From Pyrenochaeta sp. MPI-SDFR-AT-0127 (lineage: Eukaryota; Ascomycota; Dothideomycetes; Pleosporales; Cucurbitariaceae), in contig JAGTJM010000046.1 of assembly GCA_020747015.1 (NCBI GenBank), positions 62,001 through 126,000 on the forward strand: DNA of 64,000 nt. Reading direction: 5' to 3'. Both the position numbers and the translations under genes were made by a program. The notes below the pieces were generated by a model. That model did no database searches and was not told the DNA's origin. It saw nothing but the letters and a program-made list of their open reading frames with translations. This document shows, one piece after another, positions 1-10,846 of the stretch (position 1 is the first letter of the stretch; every line of letters begins with the position of its first letter).

Positions 1-1047
1 TTGCTGAATTCTCACAATTCCAATTTGCGGGCAATAATGGAAATTCTAGCGCAAAGAGGACTTGTCCAGGGTCACCATTTGCATGCAATCCGCCTTCAGT
101 GTGCGCATTTGATGATAGGATTAAAAAGTACTACTGCTGTATACCAGGGCGCACAGACGGTGTTTGCTGGACGGGAAGCCCCAAATGTGATGGCGGTTCT
201 TCAAATACTCCATCAGGTGGCCAGCAAGCGTGCTCGTCGGGAAGTAACAGATATTGTTGCGCAAAAGAAAGGTGAGTCAATACACACGAATGCAACACAA
301 TTCATGCTTGGAAAAGCTTGCGCATTACGTTCATGTGAATGGCTTGTTGACACTGAGCAGCGAAACATGCACAGAAACCTCAAGTAAGTCCTCCGCTCCC
401 GTACACAGCGTGAATGATATACTAACAAGATCATTACAGACCAAATCAATATTTGCTGGAGTACGTTAGAAAACCGAGTCGCGCCACTCAATGCTACTCG
501 TGTGAACGAAACATTCTTTGCACTGAGCTCAGCGAGCCCATCCGCAGCCTCGTATACGATCAGCCCCGAATCCTTACTTGCATTGACCTCGACTACCCCG
601 GCATCATCTGCTACAAGCCCGAGCTCGCCTACAAGTGATTCCGCGTCCGCAGTGAGCTCCGTATTGAGCTCCGTATCGAGCCCTGGATCTACACCCACAT
701 TCTCAGCACCCACATCATCTCCCGGAGGGGGTGGTGGCACCTCAGGTGGCACAATAGGTGGAATTGTTGGCGGTGTTGTAGGTGGTCTTGCTTTAGCAGG
801 TATTGCAGGAATTTTTGTATGGCGACGACGAAAGAGCAGGAAGAACAACCTAGGCGCGTCAGCTGACCCATACTCGGCTCATGGATATCAATCAGGACAT
901 ATGGGTATTAACGAGCTATCTTCGCAAACAGCGCCTGTAGAAAAGTATGCACATGACGGCTATGGATACCCACACCAAGGCCCCGTTGCAGAGGCGCCAA
1001 ATAATGAGCGGCCAGTGGAAATGCCGGCCAATCCGGTGAAGCGATAG
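1..1047 (+). CDS. Single-pass membrane protein with Cys-rich ectodomain (5' end outside window)
   Basis: Three exons are visible: up to 271 (frame starting at base 3), 361-383 and 440-1047. Both introns are GT-AG and keep phase; the second has a CTAAC branch-like site. The visible N-terminal part has many cysteines (about 12 in 110 residues) and looks like a secreted disulfide-bonded domain. It is followed by a Ser/Thr/Pro-rich stalk, a Gly-rich linker, one hydrophobic segment (about 745-825) closed by the basic stop-transfer run RRRKSRK, and a cytoplasmic tail of about 65 residues rich in Tyr, His and Pro. The layout matches fungal cell-wall sensor-like proteins (Mid2/Wsc style), but I do not recognise the Cys domain as WSC. 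The role as a surface sensor is inference. Start codon and signal peptide lie upstream of the window. Confidence 0.75.
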
Positions 1048-1490
1048 AGGAAGAGTGCACACTTTTCCCAGTATAGACTTCCACAATGTACAAGCGTAAT
1101 CGACAATATCCTTCTCCTTGTTCAGCATGGAAGTATTGTCTCTCACTTCCTTTCCCGCTCTCCCGCAAGATGCTCACACCGACCATCTCCTGGCCTGATT
1201 TCACTCAATAGAGTGATCAGTATTCGCTAGCCGTAGTGGACTCTCCAAGTGTGCGCCGTATGGGATCTGCGAAGACACTTAGGTCGATGCCGTGCGACTC
1301 AATCTTTCAGATGCAATACATCATCTGCCCAGGATTCGAATCTTAACATAGCTATTAATTGGTGCTTTGAAGAGAAAAGAGAGTATTAATTAACTCAGGA
1401 AATCTATTTGACGAATGTTCAGATATCAAGAAATAGTCGTACACGGGTTCCTGTAGCCCAAAGCACCTAAAATCCAATTGGCACCTATTC
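1048..1490. other. Intergenic, convergent gene ends
   Basis: Space between the 3' ends of two convergent genes. It should hold both 3' untranslated regions. I see no further gene. Confidence 0.6.
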
Positions 1491-2153
1491 TCATTTCACC
1501 TTTTTATCATCCTCCACAGGCTCCACATTTTCATTCGGCACTTCCACCTTGCCCGGCTTCGCAAAAGCAGCACCTAGGAGATTCAGCGGATTGTTTATCC
1601 TCGTCATCATGATATACAACAGCGTTATTCCTGTAACGACAATCTCATCTCGCAGCGCTTCGCTGATCTCTTTCTTGGACTTCTCAAAGTGGAAATTGCC
1701 AACCTGCTTTATTGCCCAAAGGTTGACGGAGAATTTGGCGATGGGTAGTTGGTTGGCATCAAGACATACAAAGTCCCATATCTTCATGTTGGCGTTTGCG
1801 ATCCAGGAGATAGGTACGGGTCCTGCATTTGGGCTGGAAGCAAACGCATGGGAAAGGTAGTTGTATTGCGTCTTCCAGCGCTTAAGCGGCTTGAGATCTA
1901 TCTCATAATCTCGGATCGTGCAATCGCCACTTATCGAGAAGGTGTTGATGCTGCCAGACGCAATTTGTGAGCTGTCTTGGACCGATTCAAATCTGAGTTG
2001 TGGTTTTGTCGGGCGGAAGTGTTGGATGTACAGCGGCTCGAGTTTGTCACCATTCTTTTCGCCGATTAGATTTCGAAATTTACTCCATGCAAAGTCTACC
2101 TGAAGCGTAAGTCCGTACGCCGTGTCGGATTTCATGGGATTGCTTTCTGCCAT
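1491..2153 (-). CDS. Hypothetical protein, possibly Tubby C-terminal-like fold
   Basis: Single-exon reading frame of 220 residues starting at an ATG (2153) with no signal peptide. The middle has the motif PISWIANANMKIWDFVCLD, followed by a beta-rich stretch and DEIVVTGITLLYIMMTR near residues 165-185, then a charged tail ending in Lys/Glu/Asp. This arrangement (IxW, an acidic D-x-VC-x-D strand, then E-x-VVTGxx) is one I associate with fungal members of the Tubby/LURP-one superfamily; the assignment is by eye and tentative. Cytosolic or membrane-associated location is unknown. No intron is needed. Confidence 0.6.
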   Translation of the reverse strand: MAESNPMKSDTAYGLTLQVDFAWSKFRNLIGEKNGDKLEPLYIQHFRPTKPQLRFESVQDSSQIASGSINTFSISGDCTIRDYEIDLKPLKRWKTQYNYLSHAFASSPNAGPVPISWIANANMKIWDFVCLDANQLPIAKFSVNLWAIKQVGNFHFEKSKKEISEALRDEIVVTGITLLYIMMTRINNPLNLLGAAFAKPGKVEVPNENVEPVEDDKKVK

Positions 2154-3284
2154 GTCGCTCGACTTTTCTGCGAATCTGGTATGTAAGATTTCGATATGTC
2201 TTGAGTCGTGCTTGGGTAGTTGGTGTGAGGACTTCTATCCTTCGACTGGAGCCAGGCTGAACTAAATATTTGAATGAAGCTCACTGCATTGCCAGATATC
2301 GACAATGGTTTAGGAAACTCAGCCTTGTGCTCAGCCTCAGATATCGCTGGACAGGTCTTGGCCATTCTTTGTTCTGAATGAGTCTTAGCGCAGCTTGCCT
2401 GATGACGCGCTTGTGCCATTTGTCCTATGATGCCAAGTCGGCGGAGCCGACCCCCGAACGCTAGTTGGTCTCTTTGCCTGTAACCAAACGTACCAGCATG
2501 CAACGATGTCAGTCAATTCATTCAATGCTACGCATCGCGCATCCTCTACAAAGAGGTCTCGTCCAGCACTTCCCACGTACACCTGCTCTCAAGCAATAAG
2601 AAAAGCTAAAGCTGGAAAAATACAAAATAGAAAGCCCAAAGACTGCATGGCCACGAGGATTCACTAAACGACTAATCCCGCCGTAAACCGCTTATATACA
2701 GCTGAGCAGGCGAGAAGCCTAACTGTCACTTCATCACGGAATTATTTCTTACTGGTGTTACTATTTCCCGTGATATTATTACTACAATTGCGCATCAGGT
2801 AGCGTCGAACGCTGACTAACGAAATTTCAGTCACTACTCAACTCATGAGACCTGTAAACAGAACACGCAATACTGTCCTTGAGAATGCCGATCTAATAAT
2901 TGCGCTTTGTTGAAAGTACACGCTGATAGCAAACATCGTTATGGAGCAATCGAATATATCAATTGCTCTCCTTCCGACCTATCCAAACCCTGGTGTAGAA
3001 TTGGCCCTCACAGTCGTTGATATCTCTAGTCTCCAGGGCACGGCTGACAGTTTCTTCATTCTCACGGCGCTATGGTCTTCATGCCTTGACTAATCAAACG
3101 ACTGCTAAAATATGCTACGTACAACAATCACACTGGCATTGTGTCCTCACTTTCACCTTTCCCGGACCAAAGCTGGGTCTGCGGCGAGGTTATGTGTGAA
3201 ACGCCCTTATTAATCTTTCATCCATTGCTCTCACTGAACACCTTTTGCTCTCACTTATCATTCTCAACAACGTCTCGTAGTGAA
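2154..3284. other. Intergenic stretch with a 5S-like relic
   Basis: About 1.1 kb without a convincing gene. Reading frames at 2132-2582 on the minus strand have no recognisable domain. It contains the 5S-rRNA-like relic listed separately. The left part should include the promoter of the minus-strand hypothetical gene. Confidence 0.5.
2649..2726 (-). repeat. Degenerate 5S rRNA-like relic
   Basis: Read on the minus strand, the order of short blocks GGCTTC, GCTCAGC, TATAAGC, GGCGGGATTAGT and GAATCC matches the order in the 5S rRNA gene at 11662-11780. Intervening bases differ and the segment for the GGTGGGTGACCAC box is missing. It is therefore a decayed 5S pseudogene or a fragment of a 5S-derived element. 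Similarity was judged by eye. Confidence 0.5.
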
Positions 3285-4080
3285 ACGCTCAAGTACCACT
3301 GGGTCAACGGGATCGAGCGGCCGAGATCGTACGAACCTGGCGGCTATCATCCCGTCATGATCGACAACATACTGAATGATCGCTATCACATAGTGGAAAA
3401 ACTAGGATTTTGGGGATACTCGACAATCTGGCTCGCCCGCGACGGTCGTCTTAGATTTTATGTTGCCGTCAAAGTGAGCATCTCGAGTTGATCAATTCCT
3501 CGATGCGAGGCCTCATATTCTACGAGCTTTATTCCAATCAAAGCCAAATTCACCAGCATTGTACGCTGCAGGTGACGTTGTACCAAGATTTTTGGACGAG
3601 TTCAAGTTTCAAGGGCCAAATGGAACCCACATTTGCTACACCATGGCTCCCGTGCAAGGAAATCTCCGAAAAGCCTTATTTAGTCGTCTTTTCCCCATTC
3701 AAGTCGCCCGAGCGCTGGCAGCGAAATTGGCAGCTGTTTTCTTATTCCACCCGCGACGCTTCGTTCATAAGTGTTGATTCCATTAGTTCACTTGTTATCA
3801 AGAGAAACAACTAATGTCCAGTGTAGACAAACATCTACGGAATGCATTGATAAATCCCCTCAACCTTTGACGAGCTATCGGCTGCCCAGTTCAGGAACAA
3901 CTTTGGCGAGCCCGAAACCGTACCCACTCGCCGTGTGGATAGGGTATCACTCACTGCTTACATACCACCTCAAGCTATGCTACCTTTGTATCTTGGTAAA
4001 AAGTCTCAGAAATTTACCGTCGGTGATGCGCGGTTTTCTATTCTCGGTAATCTTGGCAAGGCTTCATTCGTAGAACTATC
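3285..4080 (+). pseudogene. Broken SRPK-type serine/threonine protein kinase
   Basis: The N-terminal lobe of an SR-protein-kinase-like enzyme is readable: the PGGYHPV motif, the glycine-rich loop region (EKLGFWGYSTIWLARD; two loop glycines altered) and the VAVK lysine strand. The frame then stops near 3489 and similarity resumes in another frame at about 3508 (DEFKFQGPNGTHICYTMAP). It shifts again after the region equivalent to the HSxGFVHTDxH catalytic loop (about 3770) and again near 3870, where F-G-E-P-E-T-V-P and LPLYLGKK segments appear. At least three frame changes and loss of the catalytic Asp and DFG make it non-functional. Part of the disruption could be introns, but the 3489 and 3870 breaks have no good splice sites. 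Family assignment is from motif memory. Confidence 0.75.
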
Positions 4081-4299
4081 AATCTTCCAATAGAGAGCTT
4101 GCACCTAGCACTCCCGACTCTACACACTGCTTAGAAAAGCTGGTGTTAGGACTTTGATATGGCATTACAGTAAGTTCTTTGTTCGTTAGCAAGCACGAGA
4201 AAAACTTTCACAGTTCTTAGTGCTCCTAGAAACTGAATGATTATCATTATCTTTGCTATTCGTACAAGGCCAAACACGGACAGCATTTACGGAATAGAA

Positions 4300-5163
4300 T
4301 CAAGTGCATTCTTCATCCAGTGCTGCCCATACCACGCTCTGCTTCACCTTGCAACCCCCTGCCGCGGATGGTGTACATCCGCTTTCTAAAGCCGTAGCAA
4401 TTCTGTCCATGCTCTTTTCGGATGTTGCATACTGCAAGAGCATTTTGTACGCAGTATAACACTCTATACCATCGGAGTTGCAGTCTTCGGGGTTGCTGAT
4501 ATTGTGTCGTTGATTATTCGATTCTGCTGAAAGCTGCACCTGAGTGATATCAGCAGCTGGGTTCTTCGTAAGCAAGGTGACAAGTTTGCAAGGAGCTTCC
4601 ACCCTATCAGAGAATTGAACGGGCGAGGGAGCTTTTGTGCAGACTGCCGGGGATGGCTGGGCGGATGACACTTCCGACTTTTCGTTGCGTGATCCTGGTG
4701 GTGGCGAAGGCTTAGTTAGGCACTCCCCACTCTCGCAAGTCTTCTTCAGGACTGGTTTCGCCCCTTTGATGCTGGCATTCTGAGCTTCAAGGTCCCTTTC
4801 TCTCTGTGAGCCACAAGCTGGCGTTACTTTCTGTACGCCTTTCAAAAAAGGCGAATTGAAAGCGGTCTGAGGGCGCCCCGTACTACTTAAGCAATCTTCT
4901 CTGACCCAAGCATCAATAACGTCGTCGGTATATCCTGTCCTTCTGAGCAAGTCTCTCAATTTCGCATTCTCTCGAGTGACTCTCTGGGCCGCAAGTTGCA
5001 CTTCTTTCGTCACTTGAACCCCTTGCTCGCGCGTCTTGGCCAATCTGCGCTCGAGGTCTGAAACATACTCTTTCTGGCGAGCGCGATGTCGGCGCTTGTT
5101 GTCTCTCACTCGGGAAGCGTGTTCAGTGTTCTTCTCCTGGCGCGACGCCGGTTTTCCACCCAT
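4300..5163 (-). CDS. bZIP transcription factor
   Basis: Single-exon protein of 287 residues. The basic region lies at residues about 15-30 (RVRDNKRRHRARQKEY; the N-x7-R bZIP signature is present as N22/R30) and continues into a leucine-zipper helix (LERRLAKTREQG...) with heptad-spaced hydrophobics to about residue 75. The rest is low-complexity, Ser/Pro/Lys-rich, with a C-terminal part of unknown role. It is expected to bind DNA as a dimer in the nucleus; targets are unknown. It is divergent from the chromate transporter at 5593, sharing about 430 bp of upstream sequence. Co-regulation of the two is only a possibility. Confidence 0.85.
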   Translation of the reverse strand: MGGKPASRQEKNTEHASRVRDNKRRHRARQKEYVSDLERRLAKTREQGVQVTKEVQLAAQRVTRENAKLRDLLRRTGYTDDVIDAWVREDCLSSTGRPQTAFNSPFLKGVQKVTPACGSQRERDLEAQNASIKGAKPVLKKTCESGECLTKPSPPPGSRNEKSEVSSAQPSPAVCTKAPSPVQFSDRVEAPCKLVTLLTKNPAADITQVQLSAESNNQRHNISNPEDCNSDGIECYTAYKMLLQYATSEKSMDRIATALESGCTPSAAGGCKVKQSVVWAALDEECT

Positions 5164-5592
5164 GATGAAAGAAGCAATATATATTTGAGGCGATAGGGTG
5201 CGAGCGGGACAGAAGGAACGTTTGCAGTACCACTGCGTTTTGCGTCATGAGCAATACGTGGAATCCCGTGGATGAGTTGAGGTTAGATTCCAGCCCATGC
5301 CAAGCGTAGCTGCATTGGTGTGCGGGGATCGGCGACGGACTGGAGATGTCTGATTGGACGATCTGAACCAGACCATTGGAAACCTGAGAAAGCCATCGTC
5401 CTGAATAACCAATCATCATCCAGCTGTCCGTCCTCTTTCAAGCCGATATTCTGCTCCAATAATCTATCTCCTCCATATATTAGCCATCATGGCTTTGATG
5501 ACAGGATTCACATAATTGGCATTATCTTCCTATCTCTATTTCATCTTTCAGTTTTTGCCTACCTTTCTGACAACTTGCTCTTCAATTTCTCC
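5164..5592. promoter_or_regulatory. Divergent promoter region, bZIP / chromate transporter
   Basis: Shared upstream DNA between two head-to-head genes. I cannot name a specific binding site. The reading frame of the transporter happens to stay open upstream to 5320, but a compact ATG context (CCATGG) at 5593 and a polar N-terminus argue for 5593 as the start. Confidence 0.4.
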
Positions 5593-7234
5593 ATGGCAGA
5601 CCCTACCTCGCATCAGATTGCAACCAAATCTGGTGGCCAAGATGTTGAGGCTATGTGCCAATCGAACCCTCCTCATGTCATTGAAGCCAAAGGGGCCCCT
5701 GAAGTCGACCAATCCGCCAGCTCCTCCAACACACAAGATGACGAATTGACCTACTCAAACGCGCCAACACTTTCTCTGCCCCGCCTCTTTTGGTATTTCT
5801 TCTACAACTTCGGCCTTTTCGCTTGGGGTGGACCGGTCGCTCAGATTGCTTTGATCAAAGAGCAGATCGTAGTCAAAGAAAAATGGATCACCCTTGCACG
5901 GTTTCAACGTGTTTTTGCTGTTTACCAGATCCTTCCGGGACCAGAGGCTGCTGAGCTTTGCATGTTCTTTGGCTGCTTGAGCGCTGGCAGAATTGGAGGC
6001 ATTGTAGCAGGCTTAGGCTTCATCTTACCTGGCTTCACACTGATGTTGGTCGCAAGCTACTTGTATACTTTGGCCGGTCTCGAAAACAAGTACTTTAATG
6101 CTAGTTTCCGAGCACTACAACCTATTGTTGCCGCTATGGTGAGAAATCCGAGAGCCGCCGCACATGCTTTAGGGCAAAACATTGCTGACATGAGTCAGAT
6201 GTTCAAAGCTACGCACAAGATAGCAGACCACTCTGTCATCAAGCATGACACGAAGAAAGTAGATCCTTTCCTCGTTATCGCAGCAATCTGTACAGCAATC
6301 AATTCAACTCTGCGCCTGAATATGTCAGTGTTCTCATGATGTGAAACATATTGGCAAAGGAGACTGACTTTGCGTAGCTTCATCTCTCTTGGCATATACG
6401 GCATCATCTACATGTTTATTGCTCGCCGACTATGGATACCAGCGAGCATATTATTCGTCCTTCAATATATCGGATATGCCCTTTACGCAATCTTTCGAGG
6501 CGTCCCATCCCCGGTATCCCTGGCCCTCGGCATCGCAAAGACGCCTTCTCTGATCAATCTGTTCGTTCTCGGCCTTGTAGCAGGTACATTGTCATTCGGC
6601 GGCGCCTACACCGCCATTCCCTTCGTACAGGTCGAAGCAGTCCTAAAAGGTGGATGGCTCCCTCAGCGAGTCTTCATCGATTGTATTGCCATTGGGAACG
6701 TGCTACCAGCGCCACTTGTTATCTTTGCTACGTTTGTTGGGTTTCAGGGTGGTAATGTAGATGGTGGACTGGGTAATGCGTTTGCAGGAGCGGTTGTTAT
6801 AACCCTAGGAATGTTTTTCCCATGCTTTTTGTTTACTATTGCTGGTCACTCGTTGCTCGAGAGACTGGTTCACAACAAGGTACGCATCAGCCCTACTCCC
6901 TTCGCCTATTAGTCACCAACCACGATAACTCACACATCGCCAGTTCCTCTCCAGCTTCTTTGATGGGCTTTGCGGAGCAGTCATTGGCGTTATCGCTGTC
7001 ATCACCTTTCAAATCCTCAAGTCCAGCATTCAGGGGACGGAGCGGGATTTCTTAATGAAGCCGGTGGAAGCAGCCATCGCCAAGGCCGCGCAATCAGGAA
7101 TTGCAGCAGTACTTTTCACGATTTCGTTGGCTGTATTATACAAGTTCAACAATAAATGGGTCACTATTGTACTTGTTGCTGCTGGAGCGGTGGCTGGACA
7201 GTTTCTATTCCTTGATGAGCTGTCAGGCCACTGA
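5593..7234 (+). CDS. Chromate ion transporter (CHR family)
   Basis: Exons 5593-6323, 6378-6879 and 6944-7234 join in phase to about 507 residues; the first donor is GTCAGT, the second GTACGC. The protein has a polar N-terminus of about 60 residues and then two homologous CHR halves. The first carries FAWGGPVAQIALIKEQIV and LPGPEAAELCMFFG. The second carries LSFGGAYTAIPFVQVEAV and a proline-containing GNVLPAPLVIFATFVG segment. Each half is strongly hydrophobic with several membrane spans; the halves are separated by a polar loop of about 45 residues (nucleotides 6140-6270). CHR proteins export chromate or related oxyanions, usually at the plasma membrane; substrate here is by family. Confidence 0.93.
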
Positions 7235-10200
7235 GATTTGGAAAATGGCTTCGGCAAATAGTAAAGCATGCAGCATGCCCTATGAAAGATAAAAATTTGC
7301 GATAGCCACAATAATGCAGGCTAATATACTGCGTATTGGCCCTGTGCTCTGTTGAATGTAACGCCGGCGCTCCCTTCAAGTCGATACAGGCCTTAGCTCT
7401 TCTCGGCGACACTTAATTTCAGCATTACTGAAAGTCGACCGCGAATATCATCGCACTTTTTACAAGTGAAATAGGCGGAGGTGAAGTTAGTTAAATCAGC
7501 AGCTAGTTGCCTGTTTCAGTCCTGAAATTATCCCAGGCATAGGTTAGCAGACTAATTAGGTATTATTTAATTAGGGAAGAGATACTATTGTGCCGGTGCA
7601 CAGTGTGGTTATCTTAGATATCAACTGGGCTTAGAGTGTTCGGACAGAAGTAGAGTCGGTGAGGCTTGGTTAGTCTATTAGTTTGCATAAGGACAGTAAT
7701 TCCAGAACGAACCACGCATGATCGGACACAACACACAACAGATAGACGAATTTCAACTCAATTGCCTTATCCTTCCTCGCCTGAGATGACCTCTCATTGC
7801 TTTGACTGCGCAAGTCTCTACTCAAAGGGATTATCTAGTCTTAATCCTCTTAATCATGCGCATTACTTATAAGCGCCCTATAATATAAGGGATTATAGGA
7901 AGAAAATATAAGGAGTATAACTAACCTCTATTCTATCCGCTACTTCTCAAGCTCTACTGTGCCCGCTTATATATAATTACTCCTAGCAAGTTATATAAAT
8001 CTTCGCTCCTAGCTTTATGCGTGGAGGTTGGGTGACGCAGTTGCGAACATTTGCGTAGGATTAAGTCACGCCAGAAATCAAGGCACAAGTAGCAGCGGAA
8101 ATGGAAACTAAGGAGCGAACTAAAAAGGTGGAGGAGGCACGAAGAGAACTCTACGACGATAGTGACTTGGTCACGGACAGCTTACTGTCTGTTGGGCTGA
8201 CTCGGTCCTTAACGACGTTGCTCGGAACGCGAAAAGAGCGGGACACGAGTGCGAACGGAGATTGGAGTCTGGACGGCGGCGCAGATACGCTTGCCAGTCC
8301 TCAAACTCACTGCCACAGCTATAGCTGCCGCTATGGTGCAGTATCGCGGAGCTACTGCTTGGCTAGTATCTGATATTGGCGTTGCCAGTAGTTAGCGCAG
8401 AACACTTGAGTTAGAGGTAGCTCAAAGATCGGAGTCACCCACGCATCTCACGATACGTGACGCGAAACCCTTTCATCCGAAACCCACTTTCCCTTCTCGT
8501 GGCTCCGTCATTTCTCAGACATGTCCTGAGATTACTGCTGGCCGCTGCCAAACCCAAAAGACTTCACAGCTACAACTATCCTCTCGCCACAACGAGCATC
8601 ATCACAAGAAGCACGGTGGCTCGGCAAGATTGCCCAGTCACTCAATGCCGTATCGATCATTTCCATGAATCCCAGTCCACTGAAGCAGAAGTGGCATTTG
8701 GCCTCGCTGGCAAGGAGCTATGAGAAAGTTGAATCATGTTATTGAGGCATTTGGATTGTAAGCATGCTATCAAAAATGTATCTGCGAGTGAAGGGATATA
8801 GAGGAAGAGAATCGGTTCGCTGTTGAATGCGGTGAGTGAGAAGAGATAGTTATCACCAGGTATTAGTCGCCCTGTGCACCTAGTGGCCCCTGCTGGTCGA
8901 GTAAGTGTGTAGTTCCGAGCCTTGCTTACGAGACCATGATCAGTGTGTAGGAAGCTTTGACATGACTTAGTACAATATGTGATTTGAAATGCAGTTGTGG
9001 CGTTGTACTACAAGGGGCGGCTCCGACTGCCCGAAGTGGGGCGGGCCTCCCACACGTTAGCATGCAGGCCCTTCCCTGGTGCTTTTTGTAGCGGATCCGG
9101 ACAAAGTGTGTATTGACCACATGTCTTGAGTCAGCTGGGTATTAAATGCATACCTGAAATGCACAATCAGTCGCTGGAAAGAAGGCGCATACGGGACAAG
9201 GGCAAGTGCGACAGACAGTCGGTAATGGAGTGAGGGTGTGCGATAGAGCGCAGGTGGTCGGCGTACCGTCGTGGTCGAGTGCAAAGGAGCACGCTCCGGG
9301 CTGTGAGCACACCAAGGTCAACCAAGAGAGCATTGGAGCGCGTGGGAGCATCATTGCCCCCTCAAACGGCCTCAAACGGCTCAATCTGCCATGGCGATGC
9401 AACTTACGGATTCGGCTTGTACACCTTTTGGCCCAGGCCGGCGCCTCCAAAATTGCTCATTGTACGCGATGGCGACGTGCAACGGAGTAGATTCGGTGTG
9501 CTTCGGAGTCCGCGGAAATGTGGTAATGTCACAATGCGTCGTCGCAATCGAAGTCGTCAGGTCTGAAGGCCAGGGGACGCGCACGACTTCATTTGGACGG
9601 ACCTGCTACCCTCTCTGTTACTACACAATCTCGTGTAGCCTTGGGCTCACCATGGTATGGGCCGTGTAGCTATGTACAGTACTCCTAGTCTGCTGAACTT
9701 GAAATTCCCTGTAGGTACGCCATCCTCATCGTCCCGGTCATTCTCATCATCTCTATAGCCACCGTATCTCTATCACGCTTGCACTATGCAATCTCAACTT
9801 CGGCACCGGCTAAAGTGCAAAGAGAGTAGTAGACCAGCGTAGACAGCTTGAGTTGCTGGGTTGAGCAGTCGGGCCACCCGTTGCTGGTCTACCCCTATCG
9901 CCTCACTCCCTCCCTCCAACCCTGGACGCTTGTGTTAATTGGCAGTTCCGCCATGCTCATCACTCGTATCCAATATTCAGGTTATAATAATGCAGATTCA
10001 GAACGCCTGATTCTATTTCATGACTTGTTCGAACCCAACCTAAGCACTTGCACTGGCTGTGTTGGTCAACCCCGAGCCTCGACGATGATCATCCAGGCGC
10101 ATTCATGCTACGCTTATGGTTTTGCATTCTATTAGGCCAGAAACCTGCTTCTATCGGTGTAATTCATCACAACAATGTGCCTAGGTTTCGTATGTTCCCG

Positions 10201-10510
10201 TGCCAAGTATGAAGCACTGCCTAGTACCTAGCCCAGGTTCATCATCGGCCTGAGGAAACGCTAAGCATTGATAAGCCCGATTTGTATCCGCACTACCACA
10301 ACAAGACGAGATAAACGCACAACTTCACACCACCGGGCCCAATCCTGGCAAGGTTGCATAACGTCGCGGTTTAACACTCGGAGTGCACGTAGGATTTCAC
10401 GACTCAGAGTATCGTCCTTATGGGCAACAAGATCTATCGGAGAAGGCCAAATCAGTCTTCTTCATATACCCAAACAGGAGAAAGCCTTTCCGTATACGGT
10501 CGAGAGTCTG
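7235..10510. other. Gene-sparse interval with AT-rich relics
   Basis: More than 3 kb with only short unconvincing reading frames (the best, 8101-8373 and 9391-9669, show no domain or signal peptide). The part 7490-8000 is AT-rich. No intact transposase or terminal repeat was found. Confidence 0.5.
7490..8000. repeat. AT-rich block, probable decayed repeat
   Basis: Base composition shifts sharply towards A+T, with TTAATTAGG, CCTATAATATAAGG and TATATAATTA-like strings and an inverted motif around 7870-7895. This looks like a repeat eroded by C-to-T mutation (RIP-like), which is known in filamentous ascomycetes. No element can be identified. Confidence 0.4.
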
Positions 10511-10519
10511 TATATAAGG
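10511..10519 (+). promoter_or_regulatory. TATA box of the Kex2-type precursor gene
   Basis: TATATAAGG lies 109 bases upstream of the ATG at 10628 and is followed by a C/A-rich leader typical of fungal 5' UTRs. It supports the idea that the following small reading frame is transcribed. Confidence 0.5.
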
Positions 10520-10627
10520 ACATGTATTCTACCATTTCCAAAGCTCAACGACAATCATCTCTCACAGCATCCGCTGCAACACGCTCTCCAAATCCATTGT
10601 CCCATCACTACTTAGCAAATTCTCATC

Positions 10628-10846
10628 ATGAAGCTCAACCTGATCACTGCCTCCGTCCTAGTGGCGGCGGCTACCTGCGCACCCCTCGCATCACTGGGCA
10701 TCTCTGACACTCTCCCTGCTCCAGCAAAGAGAGCTGAGCATCTATCAAGCGGTCTTGAGATCAATCCGGCCAAGGACGATGCTGCTGGCTTGGCAATTGC
10801 ACCAAAGAATCCAAAGAGAGCTGAGCATCTCTCAAGCGGTGTTTAA
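10628..10846 (+). CDS. Small secreted precursor with repeated Kex2-type sites
   Basis: A 72-residue protein starting with a clear signal peptide (MKLNLITASVLVAAATCAP, cleavage probably near residue 17-18). Two copies of a block beginning K-R-A-E-H-L-S-S-G occur with a 29-residue period; the dibasic pairs are K34-R35 and K63-R64. The second copy ends in a stop two residues after the block. Downstream, in another frame, codons resembling the rest of the repeat (an E-P-K-D-D like stretch) continue to a stop at about 10904, suggesting a one-base loss in an ancestral longer gene. The architecture is that of Kex2-processed repeat proteins, which release short secreted peptides and include some RiPP precursors. 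The repeats lack Tyr, and no UstYa, tyrosinase or peptidase genes lie nearby, so an ustiloxin-type product is not indicated. Function is unknown. Confidence 0.6.
   Translation: MKLNLITASVLVAAATCAPLASLGISDTLPAPAKRAEHLSSGLEINPAKDDAAGLAIAPKNPKRAEHLSSGV

Noticed and set aside
213..848. 211-codon minus-strand frame rich in Pro and Val
   Set aside because: It is the antisense shadow of the Ser/Gly-rich stalk of the membrane protein on the plus strand.
1325..1350. GGATTCGAATC string resembling a tRNA T-arm
   Set aside because: No acceptor stem, D-arm or anticodon arm can be drawn around it on either strand.
8101..8723. Two plus-strand frames of about 90 codons
   Set aside because: No domain or splice link between them; lies in a gene desert.
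9391..9669. 92-codon frame with several cysteines
   Set aside because: No signal peptide and Cys spacing irregular; overlapping frames on both strands are as long.
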